NCBI GenBank assembly: GCA_003427395.1
Contig: BFEA01000003.1
Span: forward strand, 6,308,065-6,330,258
Reading direction: 5' to 3'
Length of the DNA: 22,194 bases
DNA from: Chara braunii
Lineage: Eukaryota > Streptophyta > Charophyceae > Charales > Characeae
The notes under the pieces were generated by a model, which saw only the letters and a list, made by a program, of their open reading frames with translations, had not been told where the DNA came from and made no database searches. Position 1 is the first letter of the stretch, and every line of letters begins with the position of its first letter. Positions 9,091-16,985 of the stretch are shown here, piece by piece. Position numbers and translations under genes: made by a program.

Positions 9091-10030
9091 GCCATGGTAT
9101 TTAGGGAGCTGGACGACACTGACGAACTATCGTTATCCGGAGTACCAGGACTTCTTCCTGACATGAACCGACTGCGTCTTCGATTGGAATTGCTTTTCTT
9201 TCTCGTGCACTGATCTTCTGTGTGGAAGTACCATCTACAGTGAGTACAGTAGGGGGTGGAGGCTGAGGCTAATCTGATTTCCACCATCTCTCCCTTGATT
9301 GTACGTACCCATACCCTACCTTTAAATTTATCTCTGCAACTCGGATCTATTTCACACTTAACATTTAACAACCTTGGATTGGAAGAGAAGCCATCGGGGG
9401 GATCCATTTTTGTGACTGGACCTATTACCTTTGCCAGGGAGGAGCGGAGGTACACGTAAGCATCCAGAGGGACTTGGATAGCGAGAACCCAGAACGTGTT
9501 TTCCAATTCATCCTTCCTGAATTCCTTCCATTCGGCCTTTGGCATCCATGCTTTCATTTCGAACACATACTGCTGTTTCTTCAAATTGACCTCACCAATC
9601 CCTTCGTTTGTCATCCATTCTGCAACTACCTTGTCCCTTGCCACGTAGGAGATGACATTTGGACCTTCGAATTTCACTCTACCTCTTGCGACTGGTGGGT
9701 CAAAAATGCCCTCTTTCAACCAGCCGTTTTCATAGGCCCGAACGATATCCTCTTTTACCTTTCTCGGGAGATTCCTTGCCTCATCTCTGAAAATTATCAC
9801 CACAGTCCGTTCCTTCAACCATTGGACCTTAACCTTATCAAATTTTTCGTTAACTGTAACTACAGCCTCCTTTCCATCAATCTCCAAATCATCGAAGGGG
9901 ATATCTTCTGGGCAAATTCCCTCATCATAGCACATCTCCATCAATAATCTTACTCTCTCCTCGAAACCTTCATCCTGATCGTTTGAGGACCTTCTTCTTC
10001 TCTATCCGCCATCACCAATTCGACTGCCAT
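9000..10030 (-). pseudogene. LINE ORF1, N-terminal part: DUF4283-like region and CCHC zinc knuckle
   Basis: The main frame is open from before 9944 (…DQDEGFEERVRLL, then MEMCYDEGICPEDIP) to TAG at 9000. Residues ~90-215 of the 314-residue open stretch follow the DUF4283 pattern of plant LINE gag proteins: a hydrophobic FWVLAIQVPLDAY segment, then IGPVTKMD and NPRLLNVKCEID. It is followed by a knuckle C-x2-C-x4-H-x4-C (CTHCRWYFHTEDQC, residues 233-246), then a basic KKSNSNRRRSR tract. In this family ORF1 binds element RNA. Candidate starts are ATG at 10030 (MAVELVMADREEEG) or the in-frame ATG at 10012. Both lie in another frame, so a frame change near 9985 is inferred. The downstream end passes into another frame at about 9090. 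Confidence 0.78.
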
Positions 10031-11350
10031 GACATCCTAGGGTATCGGAAGGTTACCTGAGGAATCGATAGAGCAAACAGCAATACTAAGGTTACCTTGG
10101 ACCGGAAAGCCTCGTTTACACAATCGCCAACGATATGACGCGTGGAAGCGATATCCGGGGAACGGGATTACGACAGATTGAATAAGGGGGATTGTGTAGT
10201 CGTGGCTGAAGCAATCGATACCGCAGAGAGCCACACTAAGGTTTCCTTGAACCGGACAGCCACCATTACACAATCGCCAACAATAATGACGAGTGGGAAT
10301 GAAATCCGGGGAGCAGGGTTTCGGCAGATTGAATAAGAAGAGTAGTTCGGCAGATGGGGAGTTCGTCAAGCTCTACAACGATTCCTATTACTTGCACCTT
10401 GTGTCTGACGGTGCCTCAGGGCGATGTCTTAGGGCACAGCTCAGTGCGTGGTCGACGCGGGGTGCGCAATTGCTCCTCTATTCTGCTGCTCTTGAGCCCT
10501 CTGCCCGGACGGTGGTGTTGCATTGCCTCCCCCAGGAGGCTCAGGGCTCTTCTACCTCACACTGCACTAAGTCTGTCCCCTCGTGTCCAGATGTTGTTCT
10601 ACAGCGAATTCTGTGAGTACAACGGAATGGCTTCCTATCTGCTTCGCGACTTGCCACCCAAGATCCGGGCATGCCTATAACTCTGCCTGGTTAAAACTAG
10701 TTTCCGAGAAAGATCGATTGCAGTCGGCCCAGTCTTCTCCGTCTGCCACAATTTCAAGGAAAAACGAAACCTAAATTGCGCGGGACGGTAGAAGTAAACC
10801 AGGACATAACTGGCAAAGCAGGAATTACCAACGAAGAGCAACTACCTACGCTGCAGCCTAAATTCTCACATTCAGGAGCCATCTTTCTACGATTGCTTGT
10901 CCTGCACTACCACGGCTACCATTCTTCCAAACATCGCGAAAGGGCGACTGAGAGATATGAGAGTCATCCATTCTTCACAACATGGGGCTAAAGCGAGAGT
11001 TTACCCCGGTGAAAGCTGCTGCGACGTCTTGCCGCAGTCGGTCTCGCCTCTACCGACGTATGTCCAGGCTGAAAGTCTCCGTAGTCCAGATCACACCTGT
11101 GCCGACATTCCAATATTCCTGGAGAGCGGCGGCGGGGAAAATCCTCCGTCGTGGTGAAGGGGACAGGCGTACGAAGGTACACCGCCATGGCTGGGACCAT
11201 GGTTCGTCGCCTTCACCGCGGTAACTTGCGCTGCGGTAGCGCTAGTACCGCTCGACGGGTCGGCTGGTAACCGGACAGTTGCCAGGCGACGGCGCTAGGC
11301 CACGAGCGCTCTACCGGCGCCGTTGGCGGCGCTCCCGCATCTCCCACACC
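10031..11350 (-). promoter_or_regulatory. LINE 5' leader / presumed internal promoter region
   Basis: About 1.3 kb lies between the ORF1 start and the 5' target-site duplication. In element sense it starts GGTGTGGGAGATGCGGGAGC and its first ~350 bases are rich in G, C and CpG. Families of this type carry an internal promoter there, which is inference for this copy. Two diverged 124-base repeats lie next to ORF1. Short frames exist but none is convincing. Confidence 0.5.
10063..10336 (-). repeat. Two tandem ~150-bp repeats in the LINE leader
   Basis: 10063-10186 and 10213-10336 align over 124 bases (AATCGATA … ACTAAGGTT … ACACAATCGCCAAC … ATCCGGGG … CAGATTGAATAAG), with a period of 150. Identity is moderate (about 75-80% by eye), so the duplication is older than this insertion. 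Leader repeats act as promoter monomers in some mammalian L1 families. A similar role here is only a possibility. Confidence 0.7.
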
Positions 11351-11363
11351 AAAGACTGTTTTT
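11351..11363 (-). repeat. Target-site duplication, 5' side of the LINE
   Basis: AAAGACTGTTTTT repeats 3100-3112 exactly and is followed by GTGACCC, presumed original genomic sequence. It puts the 5' end of the LINE at 11350. In element sense the insertion site reads AC/AAAAA, compatible with an L1-type endonuclease nicking TTTTT/GT. Confidence 0.7.
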
Positions 11364-11515
11364 GTGACCCCCGCGTAGTTACGCCTTCTTGTTTTTTTTT
11401 GCATCGAGCAGTAACAAGCATGAGGGTTATAAAACCTCCCCGCCCGAGAAGTTATAAAACCTCAGCGCAGTGAAACCTTTGTATTCATTTCACCCCAAAT
11501 GGGGCAAAAGGTGTC
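11364..11515. other. Non-coding right flank of the LINE
   Basis: It holds a T-run (about 11391-11400) and two copies of GTTATAAAACCTC about 24 bases apart (about 11427 and 11451). No gene is seen. Confidence 0.45.
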
Positions 11516-11629
11516 GCAGGCCCCAAAATGACTTCTGGCATCATTTTTGCACCTGTAAAACAATTTCCCGCCAATTTTGCAGGCCCCAAAATGACTTCTG
11601 GCATCATTTTTGCACCTGTAAAACAATTT
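11516..11629 (+). repeat. 63-bp tandem duplication
   Basis: 51 identical bases (GCAGGCCCCAAAATGACTTC … CCTGTAAAACAATTT) occur at 11516-11566 and 11579-11629, a period of 63. Two copies with no spacer regularity or further units argue against a CRISPR-like array. Confidence 0.8.
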
Positions 11630-11664
11630 GCCAGCGGGCGTCTCTCTGGGCGTCGTCACACGGG

Positions 11665-11798
11665 ACACGAAACGAAAAACGAAAGGAATGTATCTTCCCC
11701 CAGAAGATAGCCAGGTTCATCGGTTTGCTATAAATAGTAACGACTGTATTTTGCCACCTTCGGTGGGCAGATGCACTGGTTTCGTTTTCGTTTCGTGT
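11665..11798. repeat. Inverted repeat bracketing about 95 bases
   Basis: ACACGAAACGAAAAACGAAA at 11665-11684 and TTTCGTTTTCGTTTCGTGT at 11780-11798 are reverse complements apart from one extra A. The intervening sequence includes a TATAAATA-like string at about 11730. It may be a small fold-back element. No terminal duplication was found. Confidence 0.55.
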
Positions 11799-12458
11799 GC
11801 CGTGCCGCGAGACCCTCTATGGGACTCTATGGGACTGCAATAAGGATTCCATGACAGAGGAGAGCACGCGAGCTGCGCGACGTCCTTTCTCTTTTCGGGT
11901 GAAAAAAAAAAAAAAAACAAAAAAAAAAACGGACTAACAACCATTGGACTTTGGATAAAACAGACTGAATTTCGAATTCTGGTGGGATCAGATGAAAAAA
12001 ACATTCCTCGGGCTCACCTTGGGCCGCTCATCTGCATGCTGCTATTCCTCGAACCAAAAAAAAAGAACCCTTCGAATCTGAATCTACCTCCACCGTTACG
12101 GACAAGTTCATTCGACCAGCTGACCAGTGATTCAACCAGTCAAACACCTGACTGCCTCCATCCATCCATTGATCAGTCTTGCTGTAAAAATAGTAGAGAA
12201 AAAAATCATACGTACAAGAAGAATGTCCAATCTTTTCTCCATTAATAATAACAAACTCTTTTGTTTGTCTAAATAAGTATACGTTTTTTTTGTTACTTTT
12301 TGAACAGGCAGATTACCATAAAAAATAGATAACTTTTTAATCGCTTGTAATTTTTGTGAAAATTCACCGGCCTTGTTTGTAATCTTTTTTTTTTTTTTTT
12401 TTTTTTTTTTCTTGTAATATAAGCTCCGATCTTTTCGGCGTTCTCGCGGGGAGCAGCA
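11799..12458. other. Non-coding, A- and T-tract rich
   Basis: It holds the doublet CTATGGGACT (11817-11836), A-runs at about 11901-11930, and a run of 26 T at 12385-12410. No reading frame with a recognisable domain is present. Confidence 0.5.
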
Positions 12459-12603
12459 CGTGCTGGAAACGGGGCCCAGCTTCCCATTTGAAGTATAAAC
12501 AAAACAAAAAATACATCAAGAGTCTGGACGGCGTGCTGGGAACCGGGCCCAGCGTCCCATTTGAAGTACGAACCAAACAAAAAATGCATTAAGAGTCTGG
12601 AGT
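12459..12603 (+). repeat. 73-bp tandem repeat, two diverged copies
   Basis: 12459-12531 and 12532-12603 both read CGTGCTGG-AAC-GGGCCCAGC … CCCATTTGAAGTA … AAACAAAAAAT-CAT-AAGAGTCTGG. Several substitutions separate the copies. The second ends with a further 7-base echo (AGTCTGG). Confidence 0.75.
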
Positions 12604-12966
12604 CTGGACCTACTATGCCCTCCTGCCAGCATTGTGATTACATCATTCCCCTACTCGTGAGGGGATTGACTGATCAATCAATTAAGGGCCCAAGGGGTAC
12701 CTACGCCTCTTTAACTTCAGACATTCCCTCGAACATAACACCCCCAGAACCGAGAAACCTACCTTGTGTACATTACTACATTCTACCTTTTGCCTGAAGT
12801 GCATTTTCAAACTCAAACGCTGACTCCGCAATACTTTTCTCATCACGTAATCAATCAATCAGTGGGGCAATCACTCCGTCAGTCACTCTCAGTCGTTCAA
12901 TAAATGGATTAAATCTATCTTTGACAATTGAATTGTTGAAAGGTTAATCAGCTAGTCTATTTGACG
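12604..12966. other. Non-coding stretch
   Basis: I see no gene, hairpin or repeat worth naming beyond short CAAT/CAGT-rich runs (about 12848-12900). Confidence 0.4.
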
Positions 12967-12990
12967 ATATATATATATATATATATATAT
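12967..12990. repeat. (AT)12 microsatellite
   Basis: A pure AT run preceded by TGACG. The same TGACG-(AT)n junction recurs at 13153-13176, so the ~165 bases between may be a unit bounded by these tracts. Confidence 0.85.
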
Positions 12991-13026
12991 TGGTTAAGGT
13001 AGATGATCATTTACAATGTAATCAGT

Positions 13027-13098
13027 GAGGGGATTCTGCAGATTGTTAAGGGTTCAGCCTCCTGATGAGTCCGACGAAACAGTTTGTCACAGCCCCTC
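13027..13098 (+). ncRNA. Hammerhead-ribozyme-like core (candidate)
   Basis: Conserved hammerhead core elements occur in order and spacing: CTGATGA (13062-13068), a 7-base GTCCGAC that could form a 2-bp stem II, GAAA (13076-13079), stem III ACA/TGT around GTT (13079-13087), and a GUC cleavage triplet (13086-13088). Flanking bases GAGGGG (13027-13032) and CCCCTC (13093-13098) can pair, with a short CTG/CAG extension inside. Against it, stem II lacks a normal loop and bases next to CTGATGA do not pair directly with those after GUC, so stem I is poorly closed. It may be a decayed ribozyme or chance. No cleavage can be inferred from sequence alone. Confidence 0.35.
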
Positions 13099-13157
13099 GT
13101 TTGTTGTCCTCTTCTCTCTCTCTGCCTACCATTTACCGGGCAGTTCTGTTTGTGACG

Positions 13158-13176
13158 ATATATATATATATATATA
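13158..13176. repeat. (AT)n microsatellite
   Basis: An AT run of about 19 bases, preceded by TGTGACG, mirrors the tract at 12967-12990. Confidence 0.8.
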
Positions 13177-13885
13177 AATCCATCAGTCAGAAAATGAAAC
13201 CACCATTTTGTTTTTTCTCATGCTAAGACTTTGCGGGACACGTCATTTGGAGCAGAACCATGAGACTGTCAGAGACGCCCCATCTGCAGTCGTCCTTGCT
13301 ATACACAAAAACAATGAAACATTGAAACCTCTTTATTGATGCAGGGACCTGAGCATGTTGAACATATTATTATTAATTAACAATCTGAGATACTCGATTA
13401 CTTAACAATGTAATCCCCAGAATAACCGATACGAAAGCCCAACCATCCGGCGCCCTCTACGCCATTTCCCCCATGGGTCACCTCTGCTTAGGCTTTTTGC
13501 CCACCATAATCTCCTCCTTGACCTCCTCTCTTCTGTCCACTTTCTCTTCTGTCACCACATTCCCCCTCTGCTTCTTCTTTTGGGCCACCCCTACCAAAGG
13601 TATCGTCCACACGCACTGCACTGAAGGTATTGTCCACAAACGAAAAAGAAGTGTCGTCACCAAAAATCACTCATCATCCAAAATTTGAATTGTGAACCCA
13701 CATTCAACCCCGCACTAGTAGAGAGGGGTTAAAACCTAAAATGCACAGGGACGAACTCTCTACGGCTCGTCGGCTCCCAAAGGTCTCTATAATTATGTGA
13801 TGTGATGTGACATAGTAAATGTTGGGATTTCAGTGACTCCAACAGTCTCTTAACTTGTCTTAAGTTGGAGAGTGCATGCCAAGGT
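13177..13885. other. Non-coding stretch
   Basis: A small imperfect doublet (GAAGGTATTGTCCACA, and AAGGTATCGTCCACA 26 bases before it) lies at about 13598-13640. Reading frames here are short, and I recognise no product. Confidence 0.4.
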
Positions 13886-13980
13886 CAGTTGCTACACCCC
13901 ATGAACTGTAGAAATGCAGACCCAACCCAAGTTCTAGCAAGTTCTAATTCAGATGCAGTCAGATGAACAGAATAAAATAA
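13886..13980 (+). repeat. Dispersed repeat, family B copy 1
   Basis: CAGTTGCTACACCCC…GAACTGT…AAATGCAGACCCAA…ATGCAGTCAGATGAA…AATAAAATA is collinear with 19752-19830. This copy carries an extra internal doublet GTTCTAGCAAGTTCTA. Confidence 0.6.
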
Positions 13981-14528
13981 TTTCCGAACTACCTGGGGGC
14001 CTGGGGCTGGCAAGCTGAATGAAGTGGGGTATAGCCAGGCCGTTCGCCCTTCGTAACTTGACAGAAAAGCAGAGTAAAACAAAAGGCGAGGCCGGAGAGT
14101 GCACCAACCACGGAGGAAGTCCAGCAAGGGGCTTCGCAGGCCGGGTTCAGCCCACCTGTGGACACAGAGGGTCCACCCACTAGCTCAGACATCACTCAAG
14201 ATCAGGACTCACATGGAATTGGGAGAAGAGAGACACCTTGCCACAACTGGGAATAACCTTATTTTTCAAATGGGAAATCTACAAAAGAAGTGGTGCATTT
14301 TTTTGGACGTGCATGGACGAGCTCACGCTCCCGTGAGATCATACAGCCGCCTCCTGGCTGCGATTTCGTTCGAGATCCATCCATTCTGACTGCGTCGGAC
14401 AAGCAAGGAGTTGCGGCCACTTGCTGGATTCCTGAGGATTCCTCAGGACTTGGCTTCGGACCTCCCGTAGTTCTCTCCTGTGGACCCTCGTCCCAGACTC
14501 TCAAGTGCCTCAACCACAATGAAATGAA
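13981..14528. other. Non-coding stretch
   Basis: No gene, RNA or clear repeat was recognised. Overlapping open frames on both strands have biased composition and no motif. Confidence 0.4.
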
Positions 14529-14578
14529 GGGAAGCGGAGAGGTACTTGCCAAAGGGAAGCGGAGAGGTACTTGCCAAA
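14529..14578 (+). repeat. Perfect 25-bp tandem duplication
   Basis: GGGAAGCGGAGAGGTACTTG followed by CCAAA occurs twice without a spacer (14529-14553, 14554-14578). Confidence 0.85.
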
Positions 14579-14737
14579 GGCCGCAGTGAACCAAAAATCT
14601 GGGTTCCAAAGTACAGAAGCACTGAACAATGGGATTGCTTTGCTTGGACAATACATGATGGATGGATCTTCGCCCTGATTGATTGTCCGCCAGATTCATT
14701 GCCCGTTAAAACAGGCCAAAACAGTGCGAAGGGGGCT

Positions 14738-14920
14738 TTCACCCAGGTGGAAGAAGTTTGGCCCCGTATTACCAAACGGCCCAAGTTTGGGCGCCGAAAA
14801 CCGAAAAGGATTTCGCTTGGGCGCTTTTGCCCACCAATTATCCCCTACATCTTCCCTCCTCGGGAAACCGAAAAGGTTTTGGCGTGGGCGCTTTCTTCCA
14901 CCAATTATCCCCGAAATTTG
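14738..14920 (+). repeat. Dispersed repeat, copy 2 with internal duplication
   Basis: It is collinear with 2834-2935. The AAAGG-TTT-G-GTGGGCGCTTT-CACCAATTATCCCC part occurs twice inside this copy (about 14810-14850 and 14870-14912), indicating an internal duplication. The function is unknown. Confidence 0.55.
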
Positions 14921-14935
14921 TCCTCCAGAGCATAT

Positions 14936-14966
14936 CCCCCCCTCTCCCCTCCCCNCCCCCCCCCCC
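14936..14966 (+). repeat. C-rich tract with a single N
   Basis: CCCCCCTCTCCCCTCCCC, then N at 14955, then a run of 11 C. The minus strand could form a G-quadruplex. The N very likely marks a sequencing or assembly failure in the homopolymer. Confidence 0.65.
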
Positions 14967-15911
14967 TATGTTTCTCTTACCCTTCCTTAAGTTCCCTTGA
15001 CTTGACTAAGTTGACTCCTGTGGACCTCCCCCTGTCTGCCGAAGTGCCATTACTTCATTTACTGCATTTATAGTCTTCCTCTTCTCCTCTTCCAAAGGAA
15101 AACATCAGACCAAGGAAGGGAAGGGCAAGAGAAACATAGCGGGACCATCGGGACGTTAAAGGTAGGAGCACGATAAAGGAAGGAGGTAGCAGTCCTGAGT
15201 CCTCTCCTACAAGCTCCCTTTCTACTTCAAGTTGTGCGTGTATCTTTCTTCACGGACGAGTTCTTGTTTTGTGTCCAGGACTGGTACCAAACTGGGGGAG
15301 GGTCGCAACAAATAAACGGACTGGGACTTCGTCCAGAGGGAAAAGAACAAGACAGAAGGGGGAGGAAAAACAAAAAGAATAGACTGGTCTCAGTTGTCTG
15401 CTATTCCAAAGCAGCACAGCTGAAAGCTGCACTTTTCCAGGCACCTCCAAAACAGGACTCTCAGATAGTTTGTAGTTACAGGCGGGGCGTTGTAGACAAA
15501 GTTTATACCAAAAACATTTTGGTTTATCGCACGGGTTTCGGGAAATGATTTTGGCACACAAATACAGAGCCAGGTTCATAATCCTGTAGAACGAGGTTGA
15601 GCAGGCGGGAGCCAGGTTATCCTTGTGGATGGGATTTACTTTGAGGGCAAATTGGGGATATACCAGTAGCAACTATATCGGTCTGCGCCGGTATTGGGAG
15701 AAAGAAACACGCTTGCTAGTAACCCAGCCTTTTCTGAGGTGTATCTATAAGAAGATATACCAGTCTTTTATGCTGCAATGGGGCTAGTTGTCCAGGACCC
15801 GTTGGCCTCTGAGTGCTTGGGGCTGAGTACTCAGCTCCAACTTACGAAGGTCATGAAAAAAATTCCAGTAACTGATGGAACAAATTGAAAAGGAATTAGA
15901 GTATATAGAAG
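14967..15911. other. Non-coding stretch of about 0.95 kb
   Basis: A 104-codon open frame (15234-15548, plus) has no recognisable domain, no neighbouring exon signals I can defend, and a Lys/Arg/Gln-rich composition. I do not call it a gene. I see no strong repeat. Confidence 0.45.
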
Positions 15912-16047
15912 ATACTCAGACTAGGCCCTCAAAATCACAAAATCACAAAATGAGCGGCCAGATCGAGTCCTGCTTTTACAACGACTCAATCGCGCCGCTG
16001 ATTTTGCAATTTTGAATTTTGCGATTTTGAGGGACTACAGTGAGTAT
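15912..16047. repeat. 136-bp fold-back element (MITE- or hairpin-precursor-like)
   Basis: The left arm (ATACTCA…CCCTCAAAATCACAAAAT…GAGCGGC…GATCGAGTC, 15912-15969) pairs with the right arm (GACTCAATCGCGCCGCTGAT…GATTTTGAGGGACTACAGTGAGTAT, 15983-16047) around a 13-base loop. One side carries about 10 extra bases (a TTCAAAATTG insertion). The whole element folds into one long stem. It could be a MITE, or a source of hairpin small RNA. No target duplication was identified. Confidence 0.7.
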
Positions 16048-16053
16048 GCCCTA

Positions 16054-16075
16054 GGCTGCTACGGGGTTCCCCGTA
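16054..16075 (+). repeat. 22-bp dispersed hairpin motif, copy 2
   Basis: Exact copy of 106-127, seven bases after the fold-back element. Because it follows the element closely it might belong to the element's boundary, although copy 1 has no such neighbour. Confidence 0.55.
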
Positions 16076-16400
16076 TGACCAAAAAAAATAGTTGTAGTGG
16101 TAGGTAGGTAGCGTGAACCTAAATTGAATATAATTTTATGAAAAGATTAAGGTAGGAAAAGTAGAGAAAGACAGCAACGGTCACCCAGCCAGGCCCATAA
16201 ATGATAAAGCCAGTCCCCTCCAAAAGACAAAAAAAATAACACAGCGAAAAACTTATATACAGACTCCCTGGAAGGAGCTATTGGCCCACGGAGGAAGACT
16301 CGGCGCGTCTATGACCTATAGCACTCACAGAGTACTACACACGGTATTGACAATAGACATCCACTCGAGGAACCTCTCTCTACCATTCCAGAAAGAGGTT
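16076..16400. other. Non-coding stretch
   Basis: Only short A-runs (about 16081-16088 and 16230-16236) and a GGTAGGTAGGTAG run at 16100-16112 are visible. No gene is seen. Confidence 0.4.
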
Positions 16401-16482
16401 CTATTCGAGATCGTGCTACTATTCGAGAATGCGGCACTATTCGAGGAAGTGCTTTACTATTCGAGAAACTGGTACTATTCGA
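16401..16482 (+). repeat. Five CTATTCGA units at 18-20 base spacing
   Basis: CTATTCGA occurs at 16401, 16419, 16437, 16457 and 16475, mostly followed by GA. The 18-base period is a multiple of three, which makes a small open frame look periodic. It is better read as a minisatellite than as a protein. Confidence 0.6.
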
Positions 16483-16580
16483 TATAGTGCTACTCTAATG
16501 CAAGACTCTGCCGTTGGTCTTCCTGCTATCTAACCAAACTCAGCAAACTGAGGGCCAACCAGATCACACTGGCAAAGAGG

Positions 16581-16694
16581 ATTGGAATTAGTGTCTGAAT
16601 CTGGACGTGTTCCACACAGATTCAGAAAAGCAGATCAATCACAGTTTATTGCACCTCTCCTCATACACTTCCAGATTCAGACACTTATTCCAAT
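16581..16694. repeat. Long hairpin with a competing internal stem
   Basis: 16581-16610 and 16665-16694 are reverse complements at 28 of 30 positions (ATTGGAAT-AGTGTCTGAATCTGGA-GTGT). Inside, CTGAATCT (16595-16602) can pair instead with AGATTCAG (16618-16625). Two mutually exclusive folds are therefore possible. It may be a small fold-back transposon; a regulatory role would be speculation. Confidence 0.65.
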
Positions 16695-16750
16695 CATTTT
16701 CGCCTGTCGGATCTCGCCCTTATTCCCATAGGGTCAACAAACGAACAGTG

Positions 16751-16985
16751 ACCAGCAGCAACCACCCGTCCTAAGAGACTGAGGAAGCGCTTGCACTGAC
16801 ATTGAGCAACATACGGGATCTCAGTGCGCTTAGCTTGACGATCGGCCGGGACACGTGTAGGGTAGTTCCGTCAGCAGATCGTCAAGCTATGGCGCCTTGC
16901 CCCTACATCAGCAGATCGTCACTATTCGTTCGTTGACGAATACATAGACCAGCAGCAGCCACCCGTCCTAAGAGACTGAGGAAGC
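16751..16985 (+). repeat. 38-bp direct repeat pair
   Basis: ACCAGCAGCAACCACCCGTC…GAGGAAGC at 16751-16788 recurs at 16948-16985 with one mismatch. A related sequence in inverted orientation (CTCCTCAGTCTCTCC) follows at about 17008-17024. Confidence 0.75.

Larger units (their letters stand above)
3113..11350 (-). mobile_element. L1-type LINE (non-LTR retrotransposon), apparently full length, inactivated
   Basis: Element sense is the minus strand. Reading from 11350 downwards there is a leader of about 1.3 kb with a tandem repeat, then ORF1 (about 10030-7738) with a DUF4283-like region and CCHC knuckle, then ORF2 (7745-3492) with endonuclease, reverse transcriptase and C-terminal zinc motif. 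A 3' UTR of about 330 bases and an A-rich tail follow. Matching 13-bp duplications at 3100-3112 and 11351-11363 define the ends. ORF1 shows about four frame changes; ORF2 shows one TGA and about four frame changes, so this copy should not retrotranspose autonomously. The zf-RVT-like motif and DUF4283-type ORF1 place it in the plant L1 group by established family knowledge. The 5' end rests on the duplication rather than on a comparison with other copies. Confidence 0.85.

Noticed and set aside
10037-10369. 110-codon minus-strand frame with internally repeated protein sequence in the LINE leader
   Set aside because: The repetition follows from the 150-bp tandem DNA repeats (a multiple of three), with no independent coding evidence.
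3100-11363. LTR retrotransposon instead of LINE
   Set aside because: No long terminal repeats, protease or integrase motifs were found. APE-type endonuclease, RT and an A-rich tail indicate a non-LTR element.
11516-11629. Two spaced identical repeats that might suggest a CRISPR-like array
   Set aside because: There are only two 51-bp copies with a 12-base spacer, in a eukaryotic context. This is a plain tandem duplication.
15234-15548. 104-codon plus-strand open frame
   Set aside because: No domain, no homologue I recognise, and no supporting context. Left as non-coding.
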